NCBI GenBank assembly: GCA_964449995.1 | Contig: CAYVBW010000014.1 | Coordinates: 1-23,140, forward strand | Length of the DNA: 23,140 bases | Source: CAYVBW01 sp964449995 | GTDB taxonomy: Bacteria > Patescibacteriota > Microgenomatia > UBA1400 > PJMF01 | Reading direction: 5' to 3' | Shown here: positions 1 to 8,633 of the stretch, piece after piece | Layout of the letters: each line of letters opens with the position of its first letter | How positions within the stretch are numbered: position 1 is the stretch's first letter | The notes under the pieces: model-generated | The model's input: only the letters and a program-made list of their open reading frames with translations | Databases searched by the model: none | What the model was told of the DNA's origin: nothing | Program-made: the position numbers and the translations under genes

Positions 1-27
1 AAATGATTGGAAGACTAAAGGGTTAAA

Positions 28-453
28 AAATTCGCAAATTAGTATTAGTAATAGAAATGAGCTCATTTCTGAGGGGTTACACCCCTCAGCATTTTGTCTT
101 GCTTTGCAAGATCAAAGCCTGCTCCCCTGTCGCTTTAAGGGGTATTAGACCCTTAAAGCTCCACTAAGGGAATCCCCCTTTGAAGCCTAATTAAGTAATA
201 AAGTTTCTTGCTTATATACTATTATATAAATTTAAAGTTTATTCTAATCTTTTGTCTATTTTCTGTGTTGCCTCCTCCTCAAGTGCTAAGTGTAACACTA
301 TTGTTGTTGGCGCCTTGAAAATAGAGCAAAATATTAAGAAAATCAATGCAACTTTATTACTTAATTAGGCTAGAACCCCCATTCTGATTTGTTCCTCCCG
401 TCCTCCCGCTAAGCGGGACGGGAGAACAAGCTGGCGGGGTATTTAATCAGAAT
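28..453 (-). repeat. Multi-hairpin intergenic repeat, left copy (interrupted)
   Basis: This is the reverse complement of 10698-10913, recognisable over its whole length once the inserted element at 185-370 is removed. It starts at the AAATTCGCAAATT end (28-40) and ends at AATCAGAAT (446-454), a few bases from the holB stop codon. It holds an 18-bp palindrome (53-70), a 7-bp stem (71-77 with 81-87), a 6-bp stem (97-102 with 106-111), a 10-bp stem (132-141 with 150-159) and a GC-rich hairpin around 396-424. No ORF is present. Function unknown; it could be a non-autonomous mobile element, a structured RNA or a 3'-end element. Confidence 0.85.
185..370. mobile_element. MITE-like element, 186 bp, 21-bp perfect TIRs
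   Basis: Positions 185-205 (beginning GCCTAATTAAGTAATA) and 350-370 (ending TTACTTAATTAGGC) are perfect 21-nt inverted repeats. A second inner inverted pair, TCTATTTTC at 255-263 and GAAAATAGA at 317-325, lets most of the element fold into a long hairpin. The segment is absent from the other repeat copy, where CCCCC-TAGAA-CCCCC is continuous, so this is a real insertion. Flanking TTGAA (180-184) and TAGAA (371-375) look like an imperfect 5-bp target duplication. There is no transposase ORF, so movement would need an enzyme encoded elsewhere. The family is not identified. Confidence 0.8.
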
Positions 454-458
454 AAAAC

Positions 459-1226
459 TTAGATTTGAATAATTTTAAAAAAATTGTGCTCTAAAGCCAG
501 CCTGACGTTAAGATTTTTGTTCAAATCTTGATAGGCAGAAAGTAAGTGATGAGTAATTTTAGATGCCTTGTTTGTATTGATCTCGACTTGATTTCCCTGG
601 TTCAACTTTTGATGAAAATAAATTATTAAGGCTGAGAGTAATGCTATTGCCTCTTCTCTTTGCTGGAATTGTTCTGCCAACAATATGGCTTGTTCATAAT
701 TAAAATCATTGTTTGAAATTTGCTGAGCAACTTCTTCTATAACTTTTGCGCTTAACTCTTTTTGAGCCTTTTCAAGTTTTTCCGGTGAAGAAAGGTTAAT
801 TTTTTTGCACCTAGAATGAATAGTTGGTAGTAATCTTTCTGGTTGAGCACTGGTTAAAATAATCTGTATATTTTCAGGGGGCTCTTCTAAAATTTTTAGT
901 AAGGCATTTTGGGCTGGTTGGGAACTTTGCTGCGCAGATAAAATCACAAAAATTTGTTTTTTCTGACCATAAGATCCATAGCTGCTTTGAGAAATTAGCT
1001 CTCTTACTGCCTTGATTTTTACACCGGTCTCATCAGCATTTATCCAAAGCAAATTTATATAGGGTGGTTTTGAATTAACCAAGCCCCTTTTTTTTAGAAA
1101 AGATAAAGCTTGCTGTTGTTGGTTTTGGCTAGGATGAAAAACTAATAGCAATGAGCTATTATCCATAGATAAAGCCTGATTTTGACCTTTAGAGCCACTA
1201 TTTACAGGTTTATTGCTAGCACTCAT
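459..1226 (-). CDS. holB: DNA polymerase III delta' subunit-like clamp-loader protein
   Basis: 255 aa. Residues 105-116 (AQNALLKILEEP) and the following IILTSAQPERLLPTIHSRC, with the SRC motif at 138-140, are the hallmark of the DnaX/HolB clamp-loader ATPase family. No Walker A P-loop is visible at the N-terminus, where the AAA fold appears shortened; lack of ATPase activity is usual for delta'. It should act in the complex that loads the sliding clamp onto primed DNA. The first ATG is used, but Met21 (MDNSSLLLVF) is an equally good start because the first 20 residues are polar, low-complexity and not family-like. It is transcribed divergently from pilB, and its 3' end abuts the hairpin repeat. 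Confidence 0.85.
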   Translation of the reverse strand: MSASNKPVNSGSKGQNQALSMDNSSLLLVFHPSQNQQQQALSFLKKRGLVNSKPPYINLLWINADETGVKIKAVRELISQSSYGSYGQKKQIFVILSAQQSSQPAQNALLKILEEPPENIQIILTSAQPERLLPTIHSRCKKINLSSPEKLEKAQKELSAKVIEEVAQQISNNDFNYEQAILLAEQFQQREEAIALLSALIIYFHQKLNQGNQVEINTNKASKITHHLLSAYQDLNKNLNVRLALEHNFFKIIQI

Positions 1227-1301
1227 AGTTTATTTTGTTTGATCTAGTGTAGTTTTTATTTTTTTAGCTTAACTCTTTTATTCTGGCCTCGATTATGTCA
1301 T

Positions 1302-1307
1302 TATAAT
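1302..1307 (+). promoter_or_regulatory. Candidate -10 box in the holB/pilB divergent region
   Basis: TATAAT lies 35 nt upstream of the pilB ATG, inside ATTATAAT, which is self-complementary and therefore offers a -10 hexamer to both strands. No convincing -35 box sits 16-18 nt upstream in either direction. This is the best promoter candidate in the 115-nt gap between the two genes. Confidence 0.4.
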
Positions 1308-1341
1308 ATATTAGAGTACTAGATTTTTGAGAAAAATATTT

Positions 1342-3279
1342 ATGCCTGCCCCAAATTTATCTGGACCAAACACTATTGATCTTAAGAGTACTGATCCTCA
1401 AAAGGATGTTGAAAATCAGGCAGGAGCTATTAGCCAAGATTTAGTTCAAGAAGCTGGCCAGCATACACCAGCAGGACAGGAAATCCCCCAAGAATCCCTG
1501 CAAGCTAATCAATCTAATTCACCTGGGGATACAGCTTCCCTTGGTGGAAATTTTCCAGAAATTCTTAAAGTATTGGTAGCAAACAATGTCTTAACCATTG
1601 AGCAAGCTCAGCAAGTTAATGGAGTTCATTTGTCCTCTAACAAGACTATTGAACAAATTCTTCAGGAAAGTGAGTTGGTTTCGGAGCTGGCGTTAACTAA
1701 GGCTAAGGCAGAACTCAACAAAGTGCCTTTTGTTGTGGTTAATGAGACCGGGGTTGCTCCAGAGGCCTTGAATAAAATTAACGAAAGTGTGGCCAAACGT
1801 TACATAGCGCTACCCTTTGCCCTAGACCAGGAATCAGGCGTGATCAAGGTGGCTATGGCCGATCCTTTAGATGTCACTGCTATTAGTTTTATAGAGCAAA
1901 AAACTGGTCTTAAGGTTGAGGCTTATTATGCTACTGTTTCTGAAATTAAGCGTTTAATTAGCGAGAGATATGCTCAAGACCTTTCTAGTGATGTTTCTGC
2001 TGCCATAGAAGAGACAAGCTCTGTAAAAACTTCAGGAGAACTTGATTTAGCCCAAACTCAAAGAGGTGGTTTTATTAAAGCAGCCCCTATTAATAAAATT
2101 GTTAACACCACTATAGATTATGCTTTGCAATCAAGGGCTTCTGATATCCATATTGAGCCTATGGCAGCCAAAACTAGAGTTAGGTATCGCATTGATGGCA
2201 TTTTGCAGGAAAAGTTAATTTTACCAAAATCAGTTCATGATGCTGTTGTTTCTAGAGTTAAAATTTTATCTGATTTAAAAATTGATGAAAAAAGAGTTCC
2301 TCAAGATGGAAGGTTTGATTATAGCTCTTCTGGCAAAGAGGTAGATTTGCGTGTTTCAACCATGCCCAGTACTCATGGTGAGAAGGTGGTGATGCGTTTG
2401 TTAATGAAAAGCCAGGCTGTTCCAGGTTTGGAAGAGTTAGGTTTGCGGGGGTTGGCTTTACAGACTGTTAATAAACTAATTCGCATCCCTCATGGCATCT
2501 TTCTTGTGACAGGGCCCACTGGTTCTGGAAAAACCACTACTTTATATTCGATTTTAGGGATTATTAATACTCCCAAGGTTAACATCATGACCTTGGAAGA
2601 TCCAGTTGAATATCAAATGCCGGGTATAACTCAGGTTCAAGTTAGGCCTCAGGCTGGTTTGACCTTTGCTAATGGTTTGCGGTCATTTTTGCGTCAAGAT
2701 CCAGACATAATTATGGTGGGAGAGATTCGTGATACTGAAACTGCTGAGCTGGCAGTACAAGCTTCTTTAACTGGTCATTTAGTTTTCTCCACTTTACACA
2801 CTAACTCTGCTGCTGGGTCACTGCCTAGATTATCTGATATGAAGGTTGAGCCTTTTTTGCTATCTTCTTCTATGATTTTGAGTATGGCTCAGCGTGTAGT
2901 GAGAGTAATCAATCCCGATTATAAAGAAGCCTATAAACCTGATGCAGCAATAATAGCAGATATTAAAAAGGTTTTGGGAAAATATTTTGATGATTGGTGT
3001 CAGCAACATAATCAAAATCCTGATGAAATAAAACTTTATAGGGCCAAAAAGGATCGACCTCAAACAGAGCCAGAATATAAAGGCAGGACTGGTATTTTTG
3101 AAGTGCTCAATATTACTGACGAAATCAAGTCTTTAATCAACAAAAGAGCATCAGCTGCCCAAATTAATGAGGTGGGAATGAAGGGTGGCATGATGTTAAT
3201 GAAGCAAGATGGTTATTTAAAAGCTTTGGAAGGAACAACAACTATAGAAGAAGTCTTGCGAGTAGCAGAAGTTAAGTAA
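1342..3279 (+). CDS. pilB: Type IV pilus extension ATPase PilB
   Basis: 645 aa from the ATG at 1342; an in-frame TTG at 1327 would add five residues (MRKIF) and is less likely. Order: a polar Gln/Ser-rich N-terminus (about 1-65), an MshEN/GspE_N-like domain (about 75-210), then the secretion ATPase with Walker A GPTGSGKTTT (391-400), Walker B region DPDIIMVGEIRD (from 453) and His box HLVFSTLHTN. It powers pilus polymerisation at the cytoplasmic face of PilC. Odd point: where the family usually has a CxxC pair after AQRLVR and a second CxxC before GYKGR, this protein reads RVINPDYKE (about 518-526) and TEPEYKGR (about 575), so the tetracysteine zinc site is gone. It is first in the run pilB-pilT-pilC. 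Confidence 0.95.
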   Translation: MPAPNLSGPNTIDLKSTDPQKDVENQAGAISQDLVQEAGQHTPAGQEIPQESLQANQSNSPGDTASLGGNFPEILKVLVANNVLTIEQAQQVNGVHLSSNKTIEQILQESELVSELALTKAKAELNKVPFVVVNETGVAPEALNKINESVAKRYIALPFALDQESGVIKVAMADPLDVTAISFIEQKTGLKVEAYYATVSEIKRLISERYAQDLSSDVSAAIEETSSVKTSGELDLAQTQRGGFIKAAPINKIVNTTIDYALQSRASDIHIEPMAAKTRVRYRIDGILQEKLILPKSVHDAVVSRVKILSDLKIDEKRVPQDGRFDYSSSGKEVDLRVSTMPSTHGEKVVMRLLMKSQAVPGLEELGLRGLALQTVNKLIRIPHGIFLVTGPTGSGKTTTLYSILGIINTPKVNIMTLEDPVEYQMPGITQVQVRPQAGLTFANGLRSFLRQDPDIIMVGEIRDTETAELAVQASLTGHLVFSTLHTNSAAGSLPRLSDMKVEPFLLSSSMILSMAQRVVRVINPDYKEAYKPDAAIIADIKKVLGKYFDDWCQQHNQNPDEIKLYRAKKDRPQTEPEYKGRTGIFEVLNITDEIKSLINKRASAAQINEVGMKGGMMLMKQDGYLKALEGTTTIEEVLRVAEVK

Positions 3280-3399
3280 GCGCTATTTGGACGCTTGGTA
3301 TGGGGAATATGAAGAAAGTGGGCCGATAAAGCATTTAGTTTTTAAATATTAAATACACGATATATACTAAATATCAAACAACAACTTCTTAAACTGCCT

Positions 3400-4458
3400 A
3401 TGAACATTTTTGACCTTTTAGACCAACTCATTCAACTTAAGGGTTCGGATTTACATATAGTTGAGGGTTCAGCACCCTATTTTCGTGTTGATGGAGAGTT
3501 AGTTCCTGTTGAAAATGGACCGGTGCTAACGGTCGACTCCACCCGGACTTTAATCGAGCCTTTACTCAATGAAGAGCAAAAAGAGTATGTGGAGGTTAAC
3601 AAAGAACTTGATTTAGGCTATCAGTATCAAGAAAAGGGTCGTTTTAGGATTAACGTTTATCATACCCGGGGGATGTTGGCAGCAGCACTGCGTTTGGTGC
3701 CGGCAGAGATTTTAACTGTTGAAGAGCTCAATTTGCCTCAAGAAGTCCATCGTTTTGCCCAACACAAACAGGGTTTTATTTTAGTAACAGGCCCTACTGG
3801 TGAAGGAAAATCTACTACTCTGGCCTCAGTCATTAGCGAGATTAATAAAACTCGGGCTGAGCATATTTTAACGATTGAAGATCCTATTGAGTATGTCCAC
3901 AAGCCAATTAAAAGCATTGTTTCTCAAAGAGAAATGAATCAGGATACCAAGGATTGGTCTGTTGCCCTGAGATCTGCTCTGCGTGCAGATCCAGATGTTG
4001 TTATGGTTGGAGAGATGAGAGATTATGAAACAATCGCTGCTGCCATTACAGTAGCAGAAACAGGCCATTTAGTTTTTGCCACCCTGCATACGGGTTCAGC
4101 TTCTCAAACTATGGATAGAATTATTGATGTTTTTCCAGCTGAACAGCAGGGTCAAATTCGACAACAATTAGCTTCAACCATTATTGCAGTAGCTTCTCAA
4201 CGACTATTGCCTAGATTATCCGGCGGACGTATTCCTGCAGTAGAGTTAATGTTTGCTAATGATGCTGTACGCAACCTAATTCGTGAAGGAAAAACCTATC
4301 AAATCGACAATGTCATGCAAACTTCAGGATCACAGGGCATGATACTGATGGAAAATTCTCTAGCCCGACTTGTTCAGCAGGGGCAAATTAGCAAAGAAAT
4401 AGCCGTGAGACAGGCTTTTAGGCCAAATGAAATGGCAAGATTAATTGGAAATTATTAA
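3400..4458 (+). CDS. pilT: Type IV pilus retraction ATPase PilT
   Basis: 352 aa, the usual PilT length. Walker A is GPTGEGKSTT (131-140), with Glu where the textbook P-loop has Ser. The Walker B region is DPDVVMVGEMRD (from 197), the His box is HLVFATLHTG, and the PilT-specific AVRNLIRE motif is at 289-296, followed by QTSGSQGM. The AVRNLIRE motif and the lack of an MshEN domain separate it from PilB. It should disassemble pilus subunits to retract the fibre for twitching or DNA uptake. A 120-nt gap after pilB contains an AT-rich stretch with TATACT near 3364 that could carry its own promoter (weak). PilC follows after 9 nt, so the two are probably co-transcribed. Confidence 0.94.
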   Translation: MNIFDLLDQLIQLKGSDLHIVEGSAPYFRVDGELVPVENGPVLTVDSTRTLIEPLLNEEQKEYVEVNKELDLGYQYQEKGRFRINVYHTRGMLAAALRLVPAEILTVEELNLPQEVHRFAQHKQGFILVTGPTGEGKSTTLASVISEINKTRAEHILTIEDPIEYVHKPIKSIVSQREMNQDTKDWSVALRSALRADPDVVMVGEMRDYETIAAAITVAETGHLVFATLHTGSASQTMDRIIDVFPAEQQGQIRQQLASTIIAVASQRLLPRLSGGRIPAVELMFANDAVRNLIREGKTYQIDNVMQTSGSQGMILMENSLARLVQQGQISKEIAVRQAFRPNEMARLIGNY

Positions 4459-4467
4459 AGAGCCGCA

Positions 4468-5670
4468 ATGCCAATTTATAAATATTCAGCTAAAAATGAA
4501 TACGGGGAGTCTGTTAAGGGTAAGGTGGAAGCAAGAAATAAAAGCCATGCTGCCTCAGCACTTATTGGTCGTAATTTGTTAGTGATTGATATTGCCCCTA
4601 TTACAGAAACCTCACTTAGCTATTTACAGGGAAAATTAGTTGGAGTTAAGGCTGATGATTTGGTTAATTTCACTCGTCAGCTGGCAACTATGAGCGGAGC
4701 TGGCTTGCCCTTATCCACTTCATTATCAATTTTGCAAGACCAAAGTAGTCCAGCTATGTCTGCTGTGATTGCAAAAGTACTGCAAGATGTTGAGGGCGGC
4801 AGTACTTTTGCCAAAGCCTTAAAAGAACACCCAGATGTTTTTTCTAGAGTTTATATACAGTTAGTAAGAGCTGGAGAAATAGGAGGTATTTTAGAAAATG
4901 TTTTAGAGCGTTTGGCTGACACGCTGGAAAAGCAAAAAGATTTTTCAGCCAAAACCAAGGGTGCCATGATTTACCCAGTAATTGTCTTGATTGCTATGGT
5001 TGTAGTGGCTTTTATTATGATGGTTTTTGTCATGCCTCAGTTAACAGAAATGTATCGTGACTTTGGAGCTGAGTTACCCTTAACCACTAGGGCTTTGATT
5101 GCTATTTCAGACTTTATGGTTAAATTTTGGTGGGTCTTTATTGGTGGCGCAGTTGCTCTGTTTCTGGGTTTGCGAACTTGGTCCAAAACAGAACCTGGTG
5201 AAAAGTTTTTAGATGAAGTTTTGTTCAAGATTCCAATCATTGGTTCTTTACGGACCAAATTAGTTTTAACTGAATTTGCAAGAACATTGTCTCTTTTAAT
5301 TCATGCAGGTGTTTCTTTGCTGGAGGCTATGGACATTGTGGGTTCAGCAATGAATAGTTATGCCTTTAGGCAGGCTATGTTGGATGCTAAGGATGAGGTA
5401 GAAAAGGGTGTGCCAATGTCAACAGCTTTAGGAGTATATGAAATTTTTCCTGCGATTTTGCCTCAGATGTTGTCTGTAGGTGAGGAAACAGGAAAGATGG
5501 ATGAGATTTTATTAAAACTTTCTGAATATTATGAAAAAGAAAGTGAGTATGCAGTCAAAAATTTAACTGCTGTTATGGAGCCAGTGATTATGATTATTTT
5601 AGGTGTGGGAGTGGGCTTTATGGTGGTGTCGATTATGATGCCAATTTACAGTCTAACTACTCAATTTTAA
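4468..5670 (+). CDS. pilC: Type IV pilus inner-membrane platform protein PilC
   Basis: 400 aa, standard for PilC/GspF. The N-terminal YKYSAKNEYGE segment and two T2SSF domains (about 66-190 and 270-393) are visible; the second follows LRTKLVLTEFARTLSLLIHAG. Three hydrophobic segments lie near 167-192, 212-235 and 367-395, in the family arrangement. PilC is the membrane platform that the PilB and PilT motors act on and on which prepilins are assembled. It starts 9 nt after the pilT stop. No strong terminator follows; a short AT-rich hairpin just after the stop is weak. Confidence 0.95.
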   Translation: MPIYKYSAKNEYGESVKGKVEARNKSHAASALIGRNLLVIDIAPITETSLSYLQGKLVGVKADDLVNFTRQLATMSGAGLPLSTSLSILQDQSSPAMSAVIAKVLQDVEGGSTFAKALKEHPDVFSRVYIQLVRAGEIGGILENVLERLADTLEKQKDFSAKTKGAMIYPVIVLIAMVVVAFIMMVFVMPQLTEMYRDFGAELPLTTRALIAISDFMVKFWWVFIGGAVALFLGLRTWSKTEPGEKFLDEVLFKIPIIGSLRTKLVLTEFARTLSLLIHAGVSLLEAMDIVGSAMNSYAFRQAMLDAKDEVEKGVPMSTALGVYEIFPAILPQMLSVGEETGKMDEILLKLSEYYEKESEYAVKNLTAVMEPVIMIILGVGVGFMVVSIMMPIYSLTTQF

Positions 5671-5764
5671 TGAGTTATTAAAAAAGAAAATTATTCTTTA
5701 GATGCTTTGATATAGATTGAGGATTTTTGAGATGATTTTACGGCTCTACTTGAGCAATTGATAC

Positions 5765-5792
5765 TTGCCAACCCTTATTAAAGTATTATAAA
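5765..5792 (+). promoter_or_regulatory. Candidate promoter for the major-type prepilin
   Basis: TTGCCA (5765-5770), a 16-nt spacer and TATAAA (5787-5792) lie in the 176-nt gap between pilC and the prepilin, 54 nt before its ATG. Separate transcription from the machinery genes would fit a highly expressed pilin and the strong terminator after it. This is sequence match only. Confidence 0.4.
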
Positions 5793-5846
5793 TTGAATTA
5801 TAGTTAACTTTTACTGATTAAAAATTATTATTTTTTATAAAGCATT

Positions 5847-6527
5847 ATGAAAAAACTTAAAACCCAGCTCGGTTTTACTATGATCGAGTTACTTATTGTA
5901 ATAACTATTCTTGGTATTTTGGCCGTAGCTGTGTTGTCTGCCATTAATCCGATTGAGCAGATCAACAGAGGCAGGGACACTGGTTCTCAGTCTGACGCAG
6001 AACAGCTGTTGAGCGCTATTGATAGATATAATGCTTTTCAGGGATATTATCCTTGGCAGTTAAATGCAGATGAGCTAGACACAAGTATTATGGTTGACGA
6101 AGAAGGAGAGAGAATTGCAGCTTCAGGAAACTTTGATGTTGGCTTACCAGTTATGGTTTCAAGCGATGAAGTTGCTGCTTTTTGGGATGATGGAGAAGGA
6201 GATGCAGGTGATTGTCATATTTTAACAAGATTATCTACTGGAGATGAAGATAACCACCCAATTTATTGTAGAGGAGCGCAAGAGATAAAAGATAGTTTTG
6301 TTAATAGATTACTAGATGAAGGTACTAGAGAATTATATGTTTATAATGCTGGTACTTCCGGTGGAAGCACTTATGTCTGTTTTATTCCTAGGTCAGGAGC
6401 TTTTGAGACTGCAGCTTCAGATCGATGTGGAGCAGGTTTGCCAGATGATATTGGAGCAGCAGCAGTGACTTTTTTGTGTGGTCCTGATGGTGAAGGAGAA
6501 GGCGTTCCAATGTCTTGCCTTCCATAA
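5847..6527 (+). CDS. Type IV prepilin, probable major pilin
   Basis: 226 aa. The class III leader is MKKLKTQLG with cleavage expected between Gly9 and Phe10; Glu14 is the +5 glutamate of the mature pilin (FTMIELLIVITILGILAVAVL hydrophobic helix). The next segment, NPIEQINRGRDTGSQSDAEQLLSAIDRY, continues the N-terminal alpha-helix. The globular part is acidic with six cysteines, enough for three disulfides. PilD should cut and methylate it before assembly. It has a candidate promoter upstream and the only strong intrinsic terminator in the window directly downstream. A single-gene, strongly terminated unit is why I favour it as the major pilin; abundance cannot be seen from sequence. Confidence 0.88.
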   Translation: MKKLKTQLGFTMIELLIVITILGILAVAVLSAINPIEQINRGRDTGSQSDAEQLLSAIDRYNAFQGYYPWQLNADELDTSIMVDEEGERIAASGNFDVGLPVMVSSDEVAAFWDDGEGDAGDCHILTRLSTGDEDNHPIYCRGAQEIKDSFVNRLLDEGTRELYVYNAGTSGGSTYVCFIPRSGAFETAASDRCGAGLPDDIGAAAVTFLCGPDGEGEGVPMSCLP

Positions 6528-6557
6528 TAGTTTTGCTAAGTTAAGTTAAAACTAACT

Positions 6558-6586
6558 GCTCCGGGCTGAAAGCCCGGAGCTTTTTT
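6558..6586 (+). terminator. Rho-independent terminator after the major-type prepilin
   Basis: A perfect 10-bp stem, GCTCCGGGCT (6558-6567) with AGCCCGGAGC (6571-6580), closes on GAA and is followed by TTTTTT (6581-6586). It is GC-rich in an AT-rich context, 30 nt after the stop codon. It should separate the pilin transcript from pilD. Confidence 0.93.
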
Positions 6587-6692
6587 ATTACCTAAGAACC
6601 TGGTAAACTAAATATTTAGTGTTAGGTTTAATCTGGACAATTTAACCAGTAAGATTCGTAAGCCAAACACTAATCCAAGCATTGTTTTAACT

Positions 6693-7541
6693 ATGCCAAT
6701 TCCTGCCCTATCAATATTTTATCTCTGCCCTACCCTTCTCTATTTAGTGTTATTTGTGTTTGGTTTAATTTTTGGCAGTTTTTTTTATGTTGTTGTTCAG
6801 CGTTGCGGTCAGGAAAAAAAGAGCTGGCTTAGGGGTCGTTCTTGCTGCGATGAATGTGGTAACCTTATTGCCTGGTTTGATAATCTACCCTTATTTTCTT
6901 TTATTGCCCTGCAGGGTAAATGCAGGCATTGCCAGAGAAGAATTAGCTGGCGATATCCGCTAGCAGAGCTTTTAACTGGCTTGATATTTGTTTTTTCAGG
7001 ATACACGGCTTTTAATAGCGTTTTTTTTCAAAATTGGCCAGCAGTGATGGCATTTTTCTTTTCACTAGTCAGCGTTTCAGTTTTATGGTTAATCTTGCTC
7101 TTTGATTTTGAACAAGGCATTATCCCTGATGAATTGGTTGGTTTAACCTTAGCATTGGCTTTACTCAGGCAAATCATTTTGATAGCAGGCTCTTCGTTTA
7201 ATTTAAATAAATTTGTCTTAGAATTAATCTTGTCTTTAGTTTTTTTGCTATTTTTTGTTGGTTTAAGGCAAATTCCTTATTTGTTGTTTAAAAAACATGG
7301 TATTGGTCCAGGAGATATAAAGTTGATTGCTCCCCTATCGTTGTTACTAGGTTGGCCCCAAATGTTGGTTGGTGTTTTTTGTGCCTTTATTCTTGGCGGA
7401 ATTTGGGGCATAATTTTGTTAACGCTCAAACAGAAAAAGTTAGGTCAAAGAATTGCTTTTGGTCCTTTTCTTGCTCTTGGGTTTTTAATAGCTTTAGCCT
7501 GGGGTGAGCAGCTTTGGCTTTGGTATTGGCAATTTTTATAA
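6693..7541 (+). CDS. pilD: Prepilin peptidase / N-methyltransferase PilD
   Basis: 282 aa, multi-spanning membrane protein of the A24 family. The N-terminal GSFFYVVVQR and the DiS_P_DiS region carry two CxxC pairs (Cys52/Cys55 and Cys77/Cys80), typical of bifunctional enzymes that cleave the leader and methylate the new N-terminus. The catalytic aspartates are readable: Asp138 in LFDFEQGIIPDE and Asp208 in GPGDIKL. About seven hydrophobic segments follow the cytoplasmic loop. Its substrates are the GFTxIE/GFSLIE prepilins encoded on both sides. The ATG after TTAACT is used; no SD is seen. It lies after the prepilin terminator, so it needs its own promoter or read-through. Confidence 0.95.
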   Translation: MPIPALSIFYLCPTLLYLVLFVFGLIFGSFFYVVVQRCGQEKKSWLRGRSCCDECGNLIAWFDNLPLFSFIALQGKCRHCQRRISWRYPLAELLTGLIFVFSGYTAFNSVFFQNWPAVMAFFFSLVSVSVLWLILLFDFEQGIIPDELVGLTLALALLRQIILIAGSSFNLNKFVLELILSLVFLLFFVGLRQIPYLLFKKHGIGPGDIKLIAPLSLLLGWPQMLVGVFCAFILGGIWGIILLTLKQKKLGQRIAFGPFLALGFLIALAWGEQLWLWYWQFL

Positions 7542-7594
7542 TCTTGAGTTTAAGCAAAAAAAATTTGGATAAATTAAAAATATAAAAAAATTTT

Positions 7595-8602
7595 ATGAGA
7601 GTTTTAAAAAATCTGGGAATTTCACTACTAATCTTGGCTGTTGTTGGTGGTATAGGTTTTTTAATAATGAGGGAGATATTGCTACTAATCACTATTTCTA
7701 GAGTAAAAAAAAGCCTAACACAAGTACGTTCTGTTGATACCAAGCAAACTTATTTGACTGAATGCATGAGTCGTGGCAGTAGTCGAGATGATAAAGGGAA
7801 GGCTCATAGTACACAGTTAAGATTTTTGGATAAAGGAAATTATATTGTTGAGGTAGTTTGCAACCAGATGGAATACAATCCTATAGAGTTGGAACGGGGT
7901 CAACTGCCTTCAGCAGTTGTTCCCCAGCCTGGTCAGTCAGGCATAAGGTGGGGTTTAGATGCTGGTTTAAATTTTATTAGTTTTAATCGAGTTGCTTCAG
8001 TTTCAATTATTGATCGTATGATTGTGACTTCTCTTAAGCCTACTGAGGTCGCCAGCCACCAGGGTCCACCTAGTGATTGCTTATCTTATGGCTATCAGTG
8101 CTGCGATCAAGATACTCAGATCGGAACAGGAGATAAAATTACTGATGCTCTAGATTGCCCACAAAGCTGTTATGAAATCTGCTCAGAGCGTCCTTTGATT
8201 TTAAGTTTTACCACTCAACCTTATTACGACCGCATTACTCGCACTTTGCAGGTCTCTGCCAGCGAGCCTGTGGTTTTCTCTTATTTGGTTACACCCAATC
8301 AAAGTTTTGATTTGAGCTATGTTACTTATGGCGAGAGTGATGATTTAGTTGAAAATATCATTGCCATGATTGATACGATTTTTACGCGCCAGCCTGAAGA
8401 TGAGCAAGTACAGGTATTTTTGGATTTTGGAGACGGCAATGTAGAGGAGTTTGCTGGATTGCGAGGCCAAACCGAGCATCAATATGATTGTGCTAGCAAT
8501 AGCTGTTTATATCATGCTAAACTAAGAGTGCAAAAAGAAGATGGTATTGAGTCCTTGGAATCACCACAGAGCACAATTAAAGTTCAAGTCCAGGATGTCT
8601 AG
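7595..8602 (+). CDS. Membrane-anchored protein with C-terminal PKD-like domain
   Basis: 335 aa, not recognised as a named family. One N-terminal hydrophobic helix (about 8-30) anchors it. It lacks the GFTLIE prepilin site, so it is not a PilD substrate by motif. A Cys-containing segment (CLSYGYQCCDQD ... CPQSCYEICSER) lies mid-protein. The last 65 residues resemble a PKD/Ig-like fold: FLDFGDGNVEEF, then EHQYDC and YHAKLRVQKEDG, matching the usual DFGDG ... HxY ... V pattern. It sits between pilD and four prepilin genes, so a role as an extracellular accessory of the pilus is a reasonable inference. The start is the ATG after a T-rich stretch; no SD. Confidence 0.7.
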   Translation: MRVLKNLGISLLILAVVGGIGFLIMREILLLITISRVKKSLTQVRSVDTKQTYLTECMSRGSSRDDKGKAHSTQLRFLDKGNYIVEVVCNQMEYNPIELERGQLPSAVVPQPGQSGIRWGLDAGLNFISFNRVASVSIIDRMIVTSLKPTEVASHQGPPSDCLSYGYQCCDQDTQIGTGDKITDALDCPQSCYEICSERPLILSFTTQPYYDRITRTLQVSASEPVVFSYLVTPNQSFDLSYVTYGESDDLVENIIAMIDTIFTRQPEDEQVQVFLDFGDGNVEEFAGLRGQTEHQYDCASNSCLYHAKLRVQKEDGIESLESPQSTIKVQVQDV

Positions 8603-8630
8603 CTAAAAAATAGTTGAAGTTTTTTTAGCT
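8601..8630. other. AT-rich perfect inverted repeat overlapping a stop codon
   Basis: AGCTAAAAAA (8601-8610) and TTTTTTAGCT (8621-8630) form a 10-bp stem with a 10-nt loop. The left arm overlaps the TAG stop of the PKD-like gene and the right arm ends 3 nt before the next possible start (8634). It could be a weak terminator or processing hairpin that separates the PKD-like gene from the prepilin set. Confidence 0.5.
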
Positions 8631-8633
8631 TTA

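Noticed and set aside
1..458. CRISPR array or tRNA cluster in the hairpin-rich region
   Set aside because: There are no regularly spaced direct repeats, and none of the hairpins forms a tRNA cloverleaf; the structure is explained by one inverted repeat element and one inserted MITE-like element.
2860..3063. Small minus-strand frame inside pilB
   Set aside because: Antisense shadow of conserved PilB sequence; no independent evidence.
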